Source of the DNA: JACCTH01 sp035253825
GTDB taxonomy: Bacteria; Actinomycetota; Acidimicrobiia; Spongiisociales; ZC4RG35
Length of the DNA stretch: 34,123 nucleotides
Assembly: GCA_035253825.1 (NCBI GenBank)
Contig: DATFBM010000009.1
Span: 1 to 34,123 of the forward strand
Direction: 5' to 3'
Position numbers and translations under genes: made by a program. The notes under the pieces were generated by a model, which searched no databases, was not told the DNA's origin, and saw only the letters and a program-made list of their open reading frames with translations. Position 1 is the first letter of the stretch, and every line of letters starts with the position of its first letter. Positions 8,268 to 17,302 of this stretch are shown here, piece by piece.

Positions 8268-9418
8268 CTCGTCGCCTCCTGCTGCTGGAATCGTTTGACG
8301 TTGATAATCAGGATCGGCAGCACCGCGACAAAAAGGAGCACAGCGAGAGCCGCACCCATTCCGTTGTTATCGAAGGTGAAGAACTCAGTCACCATGCGCT
8401 CCGCTACCACGGAGGTGTCGTTTCTACCTCCGGTCATGACGAAGACGATGTCGAATACCTTCCAGGTGGTGATCAGGACCGTGGTCCACACGACCACAAG
8501 GGTCGAAGCAATGGAGGGAATGACGATCTTACGAAACACCTGCCACTCGTTGGCCCCGTCGATTCGAGAAGCCTCGATCTCGTCAACCGGAACAGCCTTG
8601 ATGGCCGACGAGAGGATGACCATGGCGAACCCGGTTTGCAGCCATACCAGGATGACCATCAGGAGGAGGTTGTTCCACAGCGGTACCGAAATCCAGTCCA
8701 CTGGGTTGCCGCCAAAAGCCACCTTGACTGCATTGAGCAGACCGATCTGTTCGCCGAAGCCCTCAGGTCGGAAGTTGTAGACGAACCTCCAAACTACCGA
8801 TGCACCGACGAAGGAGATCGCCATCGGCAAGAAGATGAGCGATTTGGCAACCGTTTCGCTGCGCTTGCCGATGCGGTCAGACAGAGTTGCAAACGCGAGT
8901 CCGATTGCAACCGCGACTATCGGAACCAAGATCACCCAGATCACGCTGTTGCGGATCGAGATCAGATAGGTCTCCTCGGTGAAGATTCTTTGAAAGTTGG
9001 CAAGGCCGACGAACTCCTCACCGTCTGAGTCCTGGAAGCTAAGGATGAAGGTGTTAACAGCCGGATAGACCAGGTAGAAACCGAGCAACACCATCGCCGG
9101 CCCGGCGAAAGCGAACGGACGAACCGCGTTGCCCACTTGTTCTGGCATGACACTGATTGCCCGGTCCATCCCCCAGTAGAGAAGCCAGATCCCCCCGACC
9201 CCCACGGCGACTGCCACGGCTACTTGGATGAGTTTGTTGGTGTCCTCCTGCTTGAGGAAATCGAAGGTGAAGAAGAACAGAACCAGGACGGCCGGAATCA
9301 CCAAGGCGCTTCCAATTCGCAGGAGCCAGGCGGCGAGAGAGTTGCTGCTGGCCCCCGGTTCCTCTGATACAGGTTGGCGCGGAACCTCGTCGACAGGTGC
9401 CACGATAGGAGTTGTCAT
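8264..9418 (-). CDS. Carbohydrate ABC transporter permease (MalF/AglF-type)
   Basis: A 384-residue permease. It is longer than a minimal MalF-like subunit because two extra hydrophobic segments (about 28-50 and 60-82) precede the six core helices. The EAA loop is EIEASRIDGANEWQVFRKIV followed by IP. The flanking sequence, VFDIVFVMTGG then VVAERMVTEFF, resembles alpha-glucoside-type AglF subunits; that similarity is from memory. A strong Shine-Dalgarno (AAGGAGG) lies 4 nt before the ATG. It is second in the transporter operon, separated from the binding-protein gene by 123 bp containing a strong hairpin, so it is expected to be expressed below the binding protein. Confidence 0.93.
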   Translation of the reverse strand: MTTPIVAPVDEVPRQPVSEEPGASSNSLAAWLLRIGSALVIPAVLVLFFFTFDFLKQEDTNKLIQVAVAVAVGVGGIWLLYWGMDRAISVMPEQVGNAVRPFAFAGPAMVLLGFYLVYPAVNTFILSFQDSDGEEFVGLANFQRIFTEETYLISIRNSVIWVILVPIVAVAIGLAFATLSDRIGKRSETVAKSLIFLPMAISFVGASVVWRFVYNFRPEGFGEQIGLLNAVKVAFGGNPVDWISVPLWNNLLLMVILVWLQTGFAMVILSSAIKAVPVDEIEASRIDGANEWQVFRKIVIPSIASTLVVVWTTVLITTWKVFDIVFVMTGGRNDTSVVAERMVTEFFTFDNNGMGAALAVLLFVAVLPILIINVKRFQQQEATR

Positions 9419-9490
9419 CCGGCCTCCTTCGGTTTCATTTTGCCAATCTCGACCCTACCCAATGATGAGAGAGGTTGTCGGCTGAAACCG

Positions 9491-9520
9491 AAAGGGGTAG
9501 CCCTGACGGGCTACCCCTTT
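9491..9520 (-). terminator. Intercistronic hairpin after the binding-protein gene
   Basis: Perfect 13-bp stem (AAAGGGGTAGCCC and its complement) with a TGAC loop, then a T-rich stretch on the minus strand. It lies 21 bp after the binding-protein stop and before the permease genes. This arrangement usually lowers, without abolishing, permease transcription. Confidence 0.85.
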
Positions 9521-9541
9521 CATCGTTACGAGAGACGCTGG

Positions 9542-10942
9542 TTAGCTAGGCCAACTGGCCTCGATTGCATCGACCACTTCCTGGGTAGAGCTGCCCTGGG
9601 TCCAGTCGATCATTCCTGTCCAGAACGTCTCCTGCCCAACCTCAGGCGGCATCAGGTCGGAGGCATCGAACACAAAAGTGTTCTCAGCCAATGCAGTCGT
9701 GATGGCCTCAGCGAATGTCTTTGATGCATCCGATTCGTAGCAGTTCGGGTCTACGTCCTTATGACCCGGCAAGCGCTCGACGCCGGCCACCCCATGTCCA
9801 CCGTGCTCGGCTATGCCGCCACCTGATGCGGAAGCGAGGGTGCACTGCCATTCGGGCGTAATCCAATCCTGGATCGCTGCAACGTTCTCAGGAGCACCAT
9901 CGAAGACGATAAGGGTGTCGCCACCTCCCATCGCCCCGGCTTGGCCGTCGATGGTTGGGAAAGCGAAGACGCCAATCTCAGATTCCTCGCCATCTTCGTA
10001 GTCGGCGGCCGTGGTAAAGAAGTTGGCGATAAAGGAACCTTGCTTCAACATCGCGCAACCCGGGGGATCGCTGAAGAGCGGTCCTGGGGAGTCCTCGAAG
10101 ATGATGCCGGCTACGTTCTCGGGTCCACCGAGGACAAAGCCTTCACCGAAGAAGATCTCGCCAAACGTGTCGAAGGCCTGCACGACCACAGGGTCATTGA
10201 AGGGGATCTCGTGGTTGTACCACTGGGCGTAAACCTCTGAGCCCTGCTCCCGGACCAGAATGTCTTCGATCCAGTCGGTTCCCGGCCAACCGGTGGCGTC
10301 ACCGCTTCCGAATCCGAAGCACCATGGAGTCTGGCCATCGGCAACCATCTGCTCTGACAGCGCCACCATGTCCTCGTAGGTCTCCGGAATCGCGTAGCCC
10401 CCCTCTTCGAACGTGGGCATGTGATAGAAGACCACCGATTTGAAGTTCGGGAACCACGGGATCCCGTAGTGATTTCCGTCCTCGCACAGTCCCAGATCCA
10501 TCCAGTACTTTGAGTGGTTGGCTTCCATCTCGGCGATGTCGAATCCCATTTCTTCGAGAGAGACCAACGCTCCCTCGTCGGCGAATGAGCAAATCGATGC
10601 CGGCTGGGGAGTAAAGGCCACGGCCGGTGGATCGCCTCCGTCAACCTGAATCCGAAGCTGCTGCTCGAACTCGGATACGCCGGTGTAGGTGATGTTGTTG
10701 CCGGTCGCGGCGTTGTAGACGTCGATGAATCCTTGAAGGGCCTCGCCTTCGACGCCCGTCGGGGCTCCGAAGAGGGTGAAATCGGCACCGCCACCCTCAG
10801 TCTCACCACCTCCTTCGCCGGAGGTGGTGGCAGTTCCACCGCCTGCATCGGCGGTAGTACCGGCGCCATCACCGCCACCACAGGCTGCGACGAGCAAGGC
10901 CAGGACCGCGAGCAGAATCAACTGCTGGCGTAATCGATGCAT
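9542..10942 (-). CDS. Extracellular sugar-binding lipoprotein of an ABC importer
   Basis: Family 1 type solute-binding protein, 466 residues. The N terminus is a lipoprotein signal peptide with lipobox LVAAC, cysteine at residue 21. A Gly/Thr/Glu-rich linker (about 22-50) tethers the mature protein to the membrane. Two-lobed binding-protein features follow, including LYxxATGxxITY-like text near the start and a DTLIVFDGAPENVAA hinge segment. The ATG at 10942 is preferred over an in-frame start 54 bp upstream because GGAGGAG lies 8 nt before it and the signal peptide then has normal length. It is the first gene of the operon with the two permeases. The aromatic-rich, acidic mature chain suits an oligosaccharide, possibly an alpha-glucoside, but the ligand is unknown. 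Confidence 0.93.
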   Translation of the reverse strand: MHRLRQQLILLAVLALLVAACGGGDGAGTTADAGGGTATTSGEGGGETEGGGADFTLFGAPTGVEGEALQGFIDVYNAATGNNITYTGVSEFEQQLRIQVDGGDPPAVAFTPQPASICSFADEGALVSLEEMGFDIAEMEANHSKYWMDLGLCEDGNHYGIPWFPNFKSVVFYHMPTFEEGGYAIPETYEDMVALSEQMVADGQTPWCFGFGSGDATGWPGTDWIEDILVREQGSEVYAQWYNHEIPFNDPVVVQAFDTFGEIFFGEGFVLGGPENVAGIIFEDSPGPLFSDPPGCAMLKQGSFIANFFTTAADYEDGEESEIGVFAFPTIDGQAGAMGGGDTLIVFDGAPENVAAIQDWITPEWQCTLASASGGGIAEHGGHGVAGVERLPGHKDVDPNCYESDASKTFAEAITTALAENTFVFDASDLMPPEVGQETFWTGMIDWTQGSSTQEVVDAIEASWPS

Positions 10943-10950
10943 ATGTTTGT

Positions 10951-10957
10951 CTCCTCC
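10951..10957 (-). promoter_or_regulatory. Ribosome binding site fixing the binding-protein start
   Basis: GGAGGAG on the minus strand, 8 nt upstream of the ATG at 10942. It rules in this start over the longer in-frame reading. Confidence 0.8.
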
Positions 10958-11033
10958 GTTTGGGTCGAGCGGGACAGCGGGGGCTATCCCACCCACGCCC
11001 CACCATATCCGAGTCGTCGGCAGTACGCGCCGG

Positions 11034-11738
11034 TTAGATGAAGGTAAGAATCGTCATCCCGACCACGACGAGAAGAGTCGAGACCAGGATCATCTTGCTC
11101 GGTGGCAGCTCGGTGGGGAGACGAGTGGCCATGATCGGGTCGACCAGTGAGCCGGTGCCGACCAAGAGGCCGATCGATCCCGCCCCCATCATTAAGAAAG
11201 CGAGAATGGGAGTGGCGGTGATGGCGAGGAGGGCCACCATCACCAGGCCAGCGGTCGCTGCTTGAACACGCGGTGAGCTCCAGTCGATGTCCGGGAGGTT
11301 GATCCGCGGGCGCGGTGAGCGGGCCTTGGGGGTCTTGGTTGCCCGCTTGGTCGCTTTCACCGCCTTTGCAGGCTTGGTCGTTCGGGACTTCTGAGCTTTG
11401 GCAGGCCTGGACTTGGCGGCCTTGGTCTTGACCGGCTTCGATTTGGCCGTTTTGACCGGAGCCTGGGCTCGGTGGTTTCCGTTGACCTGGTGGTCGAGGA
11501 CGCCCACGGCGCGGGCGAATTCCTCGGCCTGGCGGGTCACGAAGACGAATTCCTCCCCGTCTACCTGGACGTGAAAGCCGTCCTCCTCGACGTCGACGTC
11601 GATCCGGTTAAGGGGCCAGACCCCTACTTCCGATTCGCTAACTATCAGCGTGAGCGAGTTGGCGACAACCTCGATACCGACCCCGACCGTCTCCGACGGG
11701 TTGTCGGCCAATCGCATTTTTCCTTGAAATGACTGCAT
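11034..11738 (-). CDS. Membrane protein with N-terminal beta domain and Lys/Ala/Pro-rich histone-tail-like linker
   Basis: A 234-residue protein in three parts. Residues 1-85 are soluble and strand-rich (WPLNRIDVDVEEDGFHVQVD), resembling a small PH-like domain. Residues 92-141 are almost wholly K, A, P, T, R and S, with repeated PAKA/KAxK units like bacterial histone H1-like or HU tails. Residues 160-234 hold two or three membrane helices separated by a short PTELPPSK loop. Such tails usually bind nucleic acid or polyphosphate, so the protein could tether DNA or RNA to the membrane; that is inference. I do not recognise a named family. A G-rich potential Shine-Dalgarno (GGGGGAA) precedes the ATG. 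It is monocistronic as far as can be seen, 91 bp upstream of the sugar operon. Confidence 0.75.
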   Translation of the reverse strand: MQSFQGKMRLADNPSETVGVGIEVVANSLTLIVSESEVGVWPLNRIDVDVEEDGFHVQVDGEEFVFVTRQAEEFARAVGVLDHQVNGNHRAQAPVKTAKSKPVKTKAAKSRPAKAQKSRTTKPAKAVKATKRATKTPKARSPRPRINLPDIDWSSPRVQAATAGLVMVALLAITATPILAFLMMGAGSIGLLVGTGSLVDPIMATRLPTELPPSKMILVSTLLVVVGMTILTFI

Positions 11739-11909
11739 GGATGGTTCCCCCGGGCCAGCAAAGGCTATCGCCCTCTGGTCGTGCCGCCAGGCCTATTTTG
11801 TGACTATCTCCGGCGCCACCCCTTGAGGTTAAGGTGCCGTTCGAGTGGCCACCTCGTCATTTCTCGGCGGGTGTCTGAGTCAGGGATGCAGAAGGGAGAA
11901 GGAGGAGCT

Positions 11910-13763
11910 ATGTCTCGGGTTTCAATGCGACTGGCCCTTGCAATCGTGATCGCTTCGGTCGTGACATTGGCACCGCTCGGAGCCAACGGCCAAGTGGCCA
12001 TAACCAAGATCCATGCCGTCCAAGGAAACGGACTCACCTCACCCATCCTCAATTCGACTGTGACCGTCGACGGCGTCGTGGTCGGCGACTTCCAACAGAG
12101 TGGTGGCCTCTCCGGCTTCTATCTAGAAGAAGAGGATCTCGACCAAGATCAGGATTCGAGCACCTCGGAAGGCGTATTCGTTTTCAACTCTACGGCGGTC
12201 GCAGTCGGCGATCACGTGCAGGTTGCAGGCCGCGTTACAGAGTTCGGGGGTCAAACCCAGATATCGAGTGCCACGGTGACGAATCTCGGACCCGGAACGC
12301 TGCCAACTGCAACCCCGGCAGCTCTCCCGGTTACGGCGCTCTCGGACTTGGAGCGTTTCGAGGGCATGAGCGTGATCTTTCCTCAGGACCTCTTCATTTC
12401 CGAGTTCTTCAACTATGACCGCTTTGGCGAAATCGTATTGACTGCAACGCGCCAGTACCAGGGCACGCACGCGGCGGAGCCCGGAGCCGGGGCGAACGCG
12501 GTGACTGCGGCCAATCGATTGGCGAGGATCACGCTCGACGATGGAAGCAACCTCCAAAATCCGACCTTCAATCGACACCCCAATGGATCTGAGTTCACGC
12601 TCACTAATACGTTCCGAGGCGGTGACATCCTGCAGAACGTGCTGGGAGTGTTAGGCGAGGGCTTCGGCATCTATCGCATCCAACCGACCGCCGGTGCGGA
12701 TTACACCAATGCCAATCCGCGCCCCGCGAGTCCCGAGCCAATCGCTGGTGAGGTGCGCGTGGCGTCGTTCAACGTCCTCAACTACTTCACCCATCTTGAT
12801 GACGGGGTTAACGACATTTGTGGACCTACGGGGAACCTGGAGTGCCGCGGCGCCGACACGACCGCGGAGCTTCAGAGACAGCAAGCCAAGCTGGTCGCCG
12901 GAATCATCGCTCTCGACGCCGACATCGTTGGTATCCAGGAAATCGAGAACGACATCCGCGACGACGATGGAAATCGGGCACACGACCCCATCTTGACGTT
13001 GGTGGAGGCTCTCAATGCCGACGAAGGAGACGGTGTCTGGGCGTGGGTGGGGGAGACGACCCATTACAACAACTACCCAGTTCGCAACGAGATCATCTAC
13101 AAGCCCGCCGCTGTCACCCCGATCGGTGCTTCGGTCGCGTTGGCGAACGCCGCATTCGACATGACCCTGCCCGATGAGATCGAACCCGTGGGTCGTCCTC
13201 CTCTAGCCCAAATCTTTCGCCAGGTTGGACAGCGGGGTAGCCTTCAACCTTTCGCCCTGGTGGTCAATCACTTCAAGTCGAAAAGTTCCAGCTGCGCTGA
13301 TCTCGGCGACCCCGACACGGGTGACGGCCAGGGAGAATGCAATTTGACGCGAGTCGCTCAGTCGCACGCGTTGCTGAACTTCGTGGCCGAATTTGAAGCC
13401 AGCAGTAGTGGCGTGCTCGTCATCGGCGACCTCAACAGCTATGCGATGGAGGACCCAATTGAGGCTCTCAAGGCCGGGGGCCTAGTCGAGTTGGTGGAGA
13501 AGTTCGAGGGCGGCGACGCCTACTCGTTCGTCTTCGATGGCCAACTGGGATACCTCGACACCGCGCTGGCCACGCGATCGATGTCGAACTGGATAAAGGA
13601 CCTGACAACGTTCCATATCAACGCGGACGAGCCCGACATCTTGGACTACGACATGTCGTTCAAGCCGCCTGCTCAAGATGCCCTCTACGAGCCCAAGCCC
13701 TATCGAGTTTCCGACCACGATCCGATCATCATCGGACTCACGTTCGGTGGGCGGGGAGGATGA
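11910..13763 (+). CDS. Secreted endonuclease/exonuclease/phosphatase-family protein (ExeM/NucH-like)
   Basis: A 617-residue secreted phosphoesterase, probably a nuclease. An N-terminal signal peptide (1 to about 27, ending GANGQ) is followed by a beta-rich OB-like domain (about 35-135) and a linker. The EEP catalytic domain starts near 280. Catalytic motifs seen are N288 (SFNVLNY), E344 (GIQEIEN, metal ligand), RNEIIY, VNHFKSKSS, D507-L-N509 (GDLNSY) and D602-H603-D604 (SDHDP, catalytic histidine). The organisation matches extracellular nucleases of the ExeM/NucH type. The frame is open for 43 codons further upstream, but AAGGAGG at 11899-11905 sits 4 nt before the ATG at 11910, and the signal peptide begins there. 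It may release phosphate or nucleotides from extracellular DNA. Confidence 0.92.
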   Translation: MSRVSMRLALAIVIASVVTLAPLGANGQVAITKIHAVQGNGLTSPILNSTVTVDGVVVGDFQQSGGLSGFYLEEEDLDQDQDSSTSEGVFVFNSTAVAVGDHVQVAGRVTEFGGQTQISSATVTNLGPGTLPTATPAALPVTALSDLERFEGMSVIFPQDLFISEFFNYDRFGEIVLTATRQYQGTHAAEPGAGANAVTAANRLARITLDDGSNLQNPTFNRHPNGSEFTLTNTFRGGDILQNVLGVLGEGFGIYRIQPTAGADYTNANPRPASPEPIAGEVRVASFNVLNYFTHLDDGVNDICGPTGNLECRGADTTAELQRQQAKLVAGIIALDADIVGIQEIENDIRDDDGNRAHDPILTLVEALNADEGDGVWAWVGETTHYNNYPVRNEIIYKPAAVTPIGASVALANAAFDMTLPDEIEPVGRPPLAQIFRQVGQRGSLQPFALVVNHFKSKSSSCADLGDPDTGDGQGECNLTRVAQSHALLNFVAEFEASSSGVLVIGDLNSYAMEDPIEALKAGGLVELVEKFEGGDAYSFVFDGQLGYLDTALATRSMSNWIKDLTTFHINADEPDILDYDMSFKPPAQDALYEPKPYRVSDHDPIIIGLTFGGRGG

Positions 13764-13861
13764 GACTCCTCTAGTCGCGGACGACTCGTCGAGAGGCGAT
13801 CACCGTTCTCGCGCATCAAGCGCGGGCTGGAGGGCGCGGCTGGTGCGCGGAAACGGTGGGA

Positions 13862-15097
13862 TTAGCGGCGGCGGGAGGCGACGTCGATCACCGTTCCTTC
13901 GACGCGGGCCTCTTCGGCCAAGAAGGCCAGGAGGTGGCTCTCGATCGACTCGCTGGCGGAGGTGGCGGGCGGCTTGCCATGCTCGATCGAGTCGAGGAAT
14001 GACTCGATGATCCCGGCGTCACCGCCGCCATGACCGCTTGTCACCGGTGGAATCGGAACCTCTTCCGCCTCGCCGGAGACGTGGGGGTGGATCGTCAACT
14101 CCTGGCCTCGTCCGAACCGGCCTCGCAGCGTCGCCCGAGTCCCGTCATAGCGCATGGTTCGCCCCTCTTCGTGGGAGTGGCCATGCACCGTAAGCCCGGC
14201 GCTCGCCCCCGACTCGAAGCTGAGGCTCACCACCTGATGGTCGACCACATCCGAACCGCACTTCCAAGCGCAGCGTCCATACGGCCCTTCTCGCAAAGCC
14301 CGCAACCTGCCCTCGGTCGAGAAGTCGTCGGTGATGACGTGTACCGGCCAACCCGTCAGCGCCGGATTGAGATAGATCCGGCGGGCGTCGTACGGGCAGT
14401 TTTCGACCGGGCAGGGATCGGTGCACCTCGAGGTCGATTCGGCCGGAGCTCGCTCGGGTCGGAACTCGAAGAGATTCCCCACCGAGGAGACGGTCTGAGC
14501 CGACGATGCCAGGTTCCAATGGAGGATGTCGAAGTCGTGGGTGGCCTTGGCAACGATCATCGGCGGTGCCGTCGCCCGTTGTGACCAATTCCCGCGCACG
14601 TAGGAATGGGCCATGTGCCAGGCGACGACGTTCTCGCGGTGTTCGACGGTGACGATGTCGCCCAAGCGACCCGAAGCAATCACCTCGTGGAGCGTCTGAA
14701 AGAAAGGTGAGAAGCGAAGCACATGCCCGATGTGGAGGCTGCCGGCTGACTGCCGCGAGGCATCGACGATTTCGAAACAGGACTCGAGGGTATGAGCCAT
14801 CGGCTTTTCGGCCAGAACGTGGTAACCGGTACGGAGGGCAGCGAGAACGTGGGCGTGATGCTCTCGATCCGGTGAGGCAATCACTGCCGCTTCGGCTCGT
14901 TTCGAATCGAGTAGATCCAGGGGATCGGGGTGACGATCGCTCTTAGGGATGCTGTGAGCTTCACCAAAACGCCGCAGGCGCTCTTCGCTCGGGTCGGCTA
15001 CCGCCACAAAACGGAGACGGTCGGGATTAGCCAGGGCCCAACGCCCATAGATGTGGTGTCCACGCTGGCCAGCTCCCACCATGACCGCTTCGATCAT
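13862..15097 (-). CDS. Gfo/Idh/MocA-family oxidoreductase
   Basis: A 411-residue NAD(P)-dependent dehydrogenase acting on sugars, inositols or related polyols. The N-terminal Rossmann loop is VGAGQRGHHIY (7-17). AEKPMA (near 95) is the family EKP motif, and ATHDFDI (near 187) carries the catalytic histidine and aspartate. The C-terminal substrate domain has an unusual cysteine cluster: CTDPCPVENCPYDA near 240, then RCAWKCGSDVVDHQ near 290. These may bind a metal or form disulfides; I have a memory of similar clusters in other Gfo/Idh members. Its ATG overlaps the stop of the upstream membrane hydrolase gene (ATGA), so the two are translationally coupled. The substrate is unknown. Confidence 0.9.
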   Translation of the reverse strand: MIEAVMVGAGQRGHHIYGRWALANPDRLRFVAVADPSEERLRRFGEAHSIPKSDRHPDPLDLLDSKRAEAAVIASPDREHHAHVLAALRTGYHVLAEKPMAHTLESCFEIVDASRQSAGSLHIGHVLRFSPFFQTLHEVIASGRLGDIVTVEHRENVVAWHMAHSYVRGNWSQRATAPPMIVAKATHDFDILHWNLASSAQTVSSVGNLFEFRPERAPAESTSRCTDPCPVENCPYDARRIYLNPALTGWPVHVITDDFSTEGRLRALREGPYGRCAWKCGSDVVDHQVVSLSFESGASAGLTVHGHSHEEGRTMRYDGTRATLRGRFGRGQELTIHPHVSGEAEEVPIPPVTSGHGGGDAGIIESFLDSIEHGKPPATSASESIESHLLAFLAEEARVEGTVIDVASRRR

Positions 15098-17265
15098 GGG
15101 CTCGCGGTCGCCAAATCGTGGCTGAGTTCGGCGATCGCCTGGTCATACGCGTCGCCTTGATAGAAGGTGTGGCCCTGCACCGGCGGAAGCGGGTCGCCGG
15201 GAGCCCGCTCGGCAGATACCGGGTCGGGAACCAGACGATCGCCGATGCCGATCGGACCGCCGATGGCATCGGTGGCGCGGAAGAGGTTGATCCAACGACC
15301 GTCGAGCCGGCCGGCCAAAGCGGTGAGCTGATCGTGACCGAAGTAGGCGGGGAAGAAGAGGCCGTACAACCGGCGGAGGGGGCTGCCGTGGGTGAGGAGC
15401 GCCATCCGCGAGCGGATCGACTGCGGGAGCCGGGCGATGCTCGCCGCTGCCACCACCGACCCTTGGGAATGGGCAGACAACGTCACTGCCGCCCCGCCGG
15501 AAGTCAAGCGCTGCAGACGAATCCCGAGTTCGGGCACTGCTCGAGCGGAGTAGGGGGGTGGGGCCAGAGGGTGATACCAGCGGGGCCAGAAGGTGACGAT
15601 GTCCCAGATGACACCCACCCGGCGCCGGGTTCCAGGGCTGCGAAACGACGAGTACATCACCGCCAATCCAGCGACGGGAAGCATGCTTCCCACCCAAGAG
15701 GCCACCGGGACCAGGCTGCGCCAGCCGTCGGGGAGGCGGTCGAACGACCCGAAGGGGGAACCGGTGGTGAACACCCGGACTCCGTAGAAGGCGAGGGTTC
15801 CTCCCAGCACTACCGCCAGTAGCACGGCCAAGGCAGTGGCTGCCTCGTCGCTCAGCCGGGCCACGCTCCGCGCCCTGATGATCGAGCGGATCCAGCGCAG
15901 GCCTTCGAGATCGGCGGGGGCTTGCGGGTACTCCTTGGCGATCGCCTCGACGTTTTCGACCGAGCGCGTCCGGCTCCAAAGCCAGAAGCCGGCGATGGCA
16001 ATCGCCAAGACGGCTCCCGCCACCAGGGCCAAAGAAGCCAAGGCGAACCAGTCGTAGCCGTAGGAGTAAATGATCGTGGCCTGTCCCTCCTCGAGCGGGT
16101 CGATGACGCGGTCACCGAGCCAGTCCGCCAAGCGAACGTGCGAGCCGGCCAGGAGGGAGATCAGCGCCCACAGTGCCAGAGCCGAGGTGGCGACCGGTTT
16201 TACGCGCTGACCACTCTCGGTCGGGATAACGAACAAGAGTGCCACCGCCACCACCAATGCCGCCAGACCGGTGGCAAGCGCCAAGCGGCTGTAGCCGGGG
16301 AGGTCGTCCGGCAAAGAGTTGGTGGGACCCTCGCGGATGAGACCGAAGAAAGCCACTGCGCCCAACACCAGCCATCCCGCTCGAGCGAGCATCCAGGTGG
16401 GGCCCGAACCCCAAAGCCAGACGGTGATGGTGGCAGCGATGGTCACGAAGATGGCGATGAGGAAGAGGGCGGTCTCGAGCCCGGTGTCGAGGCTGGCTTG
16501 TTCTCGCAGCCTCTGAATCGAATAGGCGCTGGCGGCGGCGAGAGCCGCGCTGGCGGCAGCGAAATGTCCGGAAGCAAGCCGCGCTCCAAAGCGGGGCGAA
16601 TGCCAGAACTGGCGATCGCCCAAGGTTGCCGAGGCGGCAAGATCGCCATCCAATCCTCGCTCCATTTCGACCGGCTCGGAGGTGAAGGCGTCCTCATAGC
16701 GGGTGCGGGTGAAACGAGTGGCGAATCTCCAGAAGGCGATCAGCCCCACCGGGATGAGGAGGCCGATGACCATCCGTCGCACTGGCCGATCGGCGAAGAA
16801 GGGATTGCCGAAGAATGTGAGCCACCAATGGCGATCGATGCACACCATTGACCCGCCACACTGAAAAGCGATGAGATCGAGACCAAGGCCTCCCGCCCAC
16901 AAGACCGCGAGGACGGTCACCGAGAGTGCGAGAAGCCGGACGAGGCCGCGGGCAAGCCGGGAACGAACGTCATGCCCGCTCGCGAGCATGAATCCGGCGG
17001 CGTTGGCGAGGGCGAAGGGGAGAAGCACCAACCACAGCGCCCGGGTCCCCGACCGAGACGTGATCCCGCCCCAGGCGTAAGCCTCCAGGTCGTTGGAGTC
17101 AGGTCTTCTATAGAAGCCGGCGGTGTCGTCACCGGCCACCTGTTCTGGATGAGGGTGGCGGAGCAGCACGTCCGGGGTGGTGCCCCCGACTCCGTGGACC
17201 CGCAATTCGACGGGAGTGTGAAGCGACCGAGCCCGATCTTCGGCTTTGGCTTCACGGGAGGCCAT
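15094..17265 (-). CDS. Multi-pass membrane protein with split alpha/beta-hydrolase domain
   Basis: A 723-residue protein. Near the N terminus lies RVHGVGGTTP (22-31), which looks like the oxyanion-hole strand of an alpha/beta hydrolase. About 500 residues rich in hydrophobic segments follow (at least ten likely helices). Only then comes the nucleophile elbow AHSQGS with S600, and near the C terminus GHTFYQGDAYD with candidate catalytic histidine H699. In ordinary hydrolases the HG strand precedes the nucleophile by some 70 residues, so a membrane domain seems inserted into the hydrolase fold. Lipase or esterase activity at the membrane is plausible. The ATG at 17265 has no Shine-Dalgarno, but TAGCTT lies 6 nt upstream. 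It is coupled to the downstream Gfo/Idh/MocA gene. Confidence 0.8.
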   Translation of the reverse strand: MASREAKAEDRARSLHTPVELRVHGVGGTTPDVLLRHPHPEQVAGDDTAGFYRRPDSNDLEAYAWGGITSRSGTRALWLVLLPFALANAAGFMLASGHDVRSRLARGLVRLLALSVTVLAVLWAGGLGLDLIAFQCGGSMVCIDRHWWLTFFGNPFFADRPVRRMVIGLLIPVGLIAFWRFATRFTRTRYEDAFTSEPVEMERGLDGDLAASATLGDRQFWHSPRFGARLASGHFAAASAALAAASAYSIQRLREQASLDTGLETALFLIAIFVTIAATITVWLWGSGPTWMLARAGWLVLGAVAFFGLIREGPTNSLPDDLPGYSRLALATGLAALVVAVALLFVIPTESGQRVKPVATSALALWALISLLAGSHVRLADWLGDRVIDPLEEGQATIIYSYGYDWFALASLALVAGAVLAIAIAGFWLWSRTRSVENVEAIAKEYPQAPADLEGLRWIRSIIRARSVARLSDEAATALAVLLAVVLGGTLAFYGVRVFTTGSPFGSFDRLPDGWRSLVPVASWVGSMLPVAGLAVMYSSFRSPGTRRRVGVIWDIVTFWPRWYHPLAPPPYSARAVPELGIRLQRLTSGGAAVTLSAHSQGSVVAAASIARLPQSIRSRMALLTHGSPLRRLYGLFFPAYFGHDQLTALAGRLDGRWINLFRATDAIGGPIGIGDRLVPDPVSAERAPGDPLPPVQGHTFYQGDAYDQAIAELSHDLATASP

Positions 17266-17271
17266 GGGGAC

Positions 17272-17277
17272 AAGCTA
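17272..17277 (-). promoter_or_regulatory. Putative -10 hexamer (TAGCTT) for leaderless membrane hydrolase mRNA
   Basis: TAGCTT on the minus strand, 6 nt upstream of the ATG at 17265, with no Shine-Dalgarno between. The whole divergent gap to lutA is 37 bp. Confidence 0.4.
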
Positions 17278-17302
17278 CCCCTAACGTCCTCAGAACCCAC
17301 AC

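Noticed and set aside
16196..16210. Possible further copy of the palindromic repeat (TTTTACGCGC)
   Set aside because: Matches only the inner ten bases, lies inside a coding region and lacks the GGTTTTTATCAG end; likely chance. The same holds for the TACGCGCCG near 11023.
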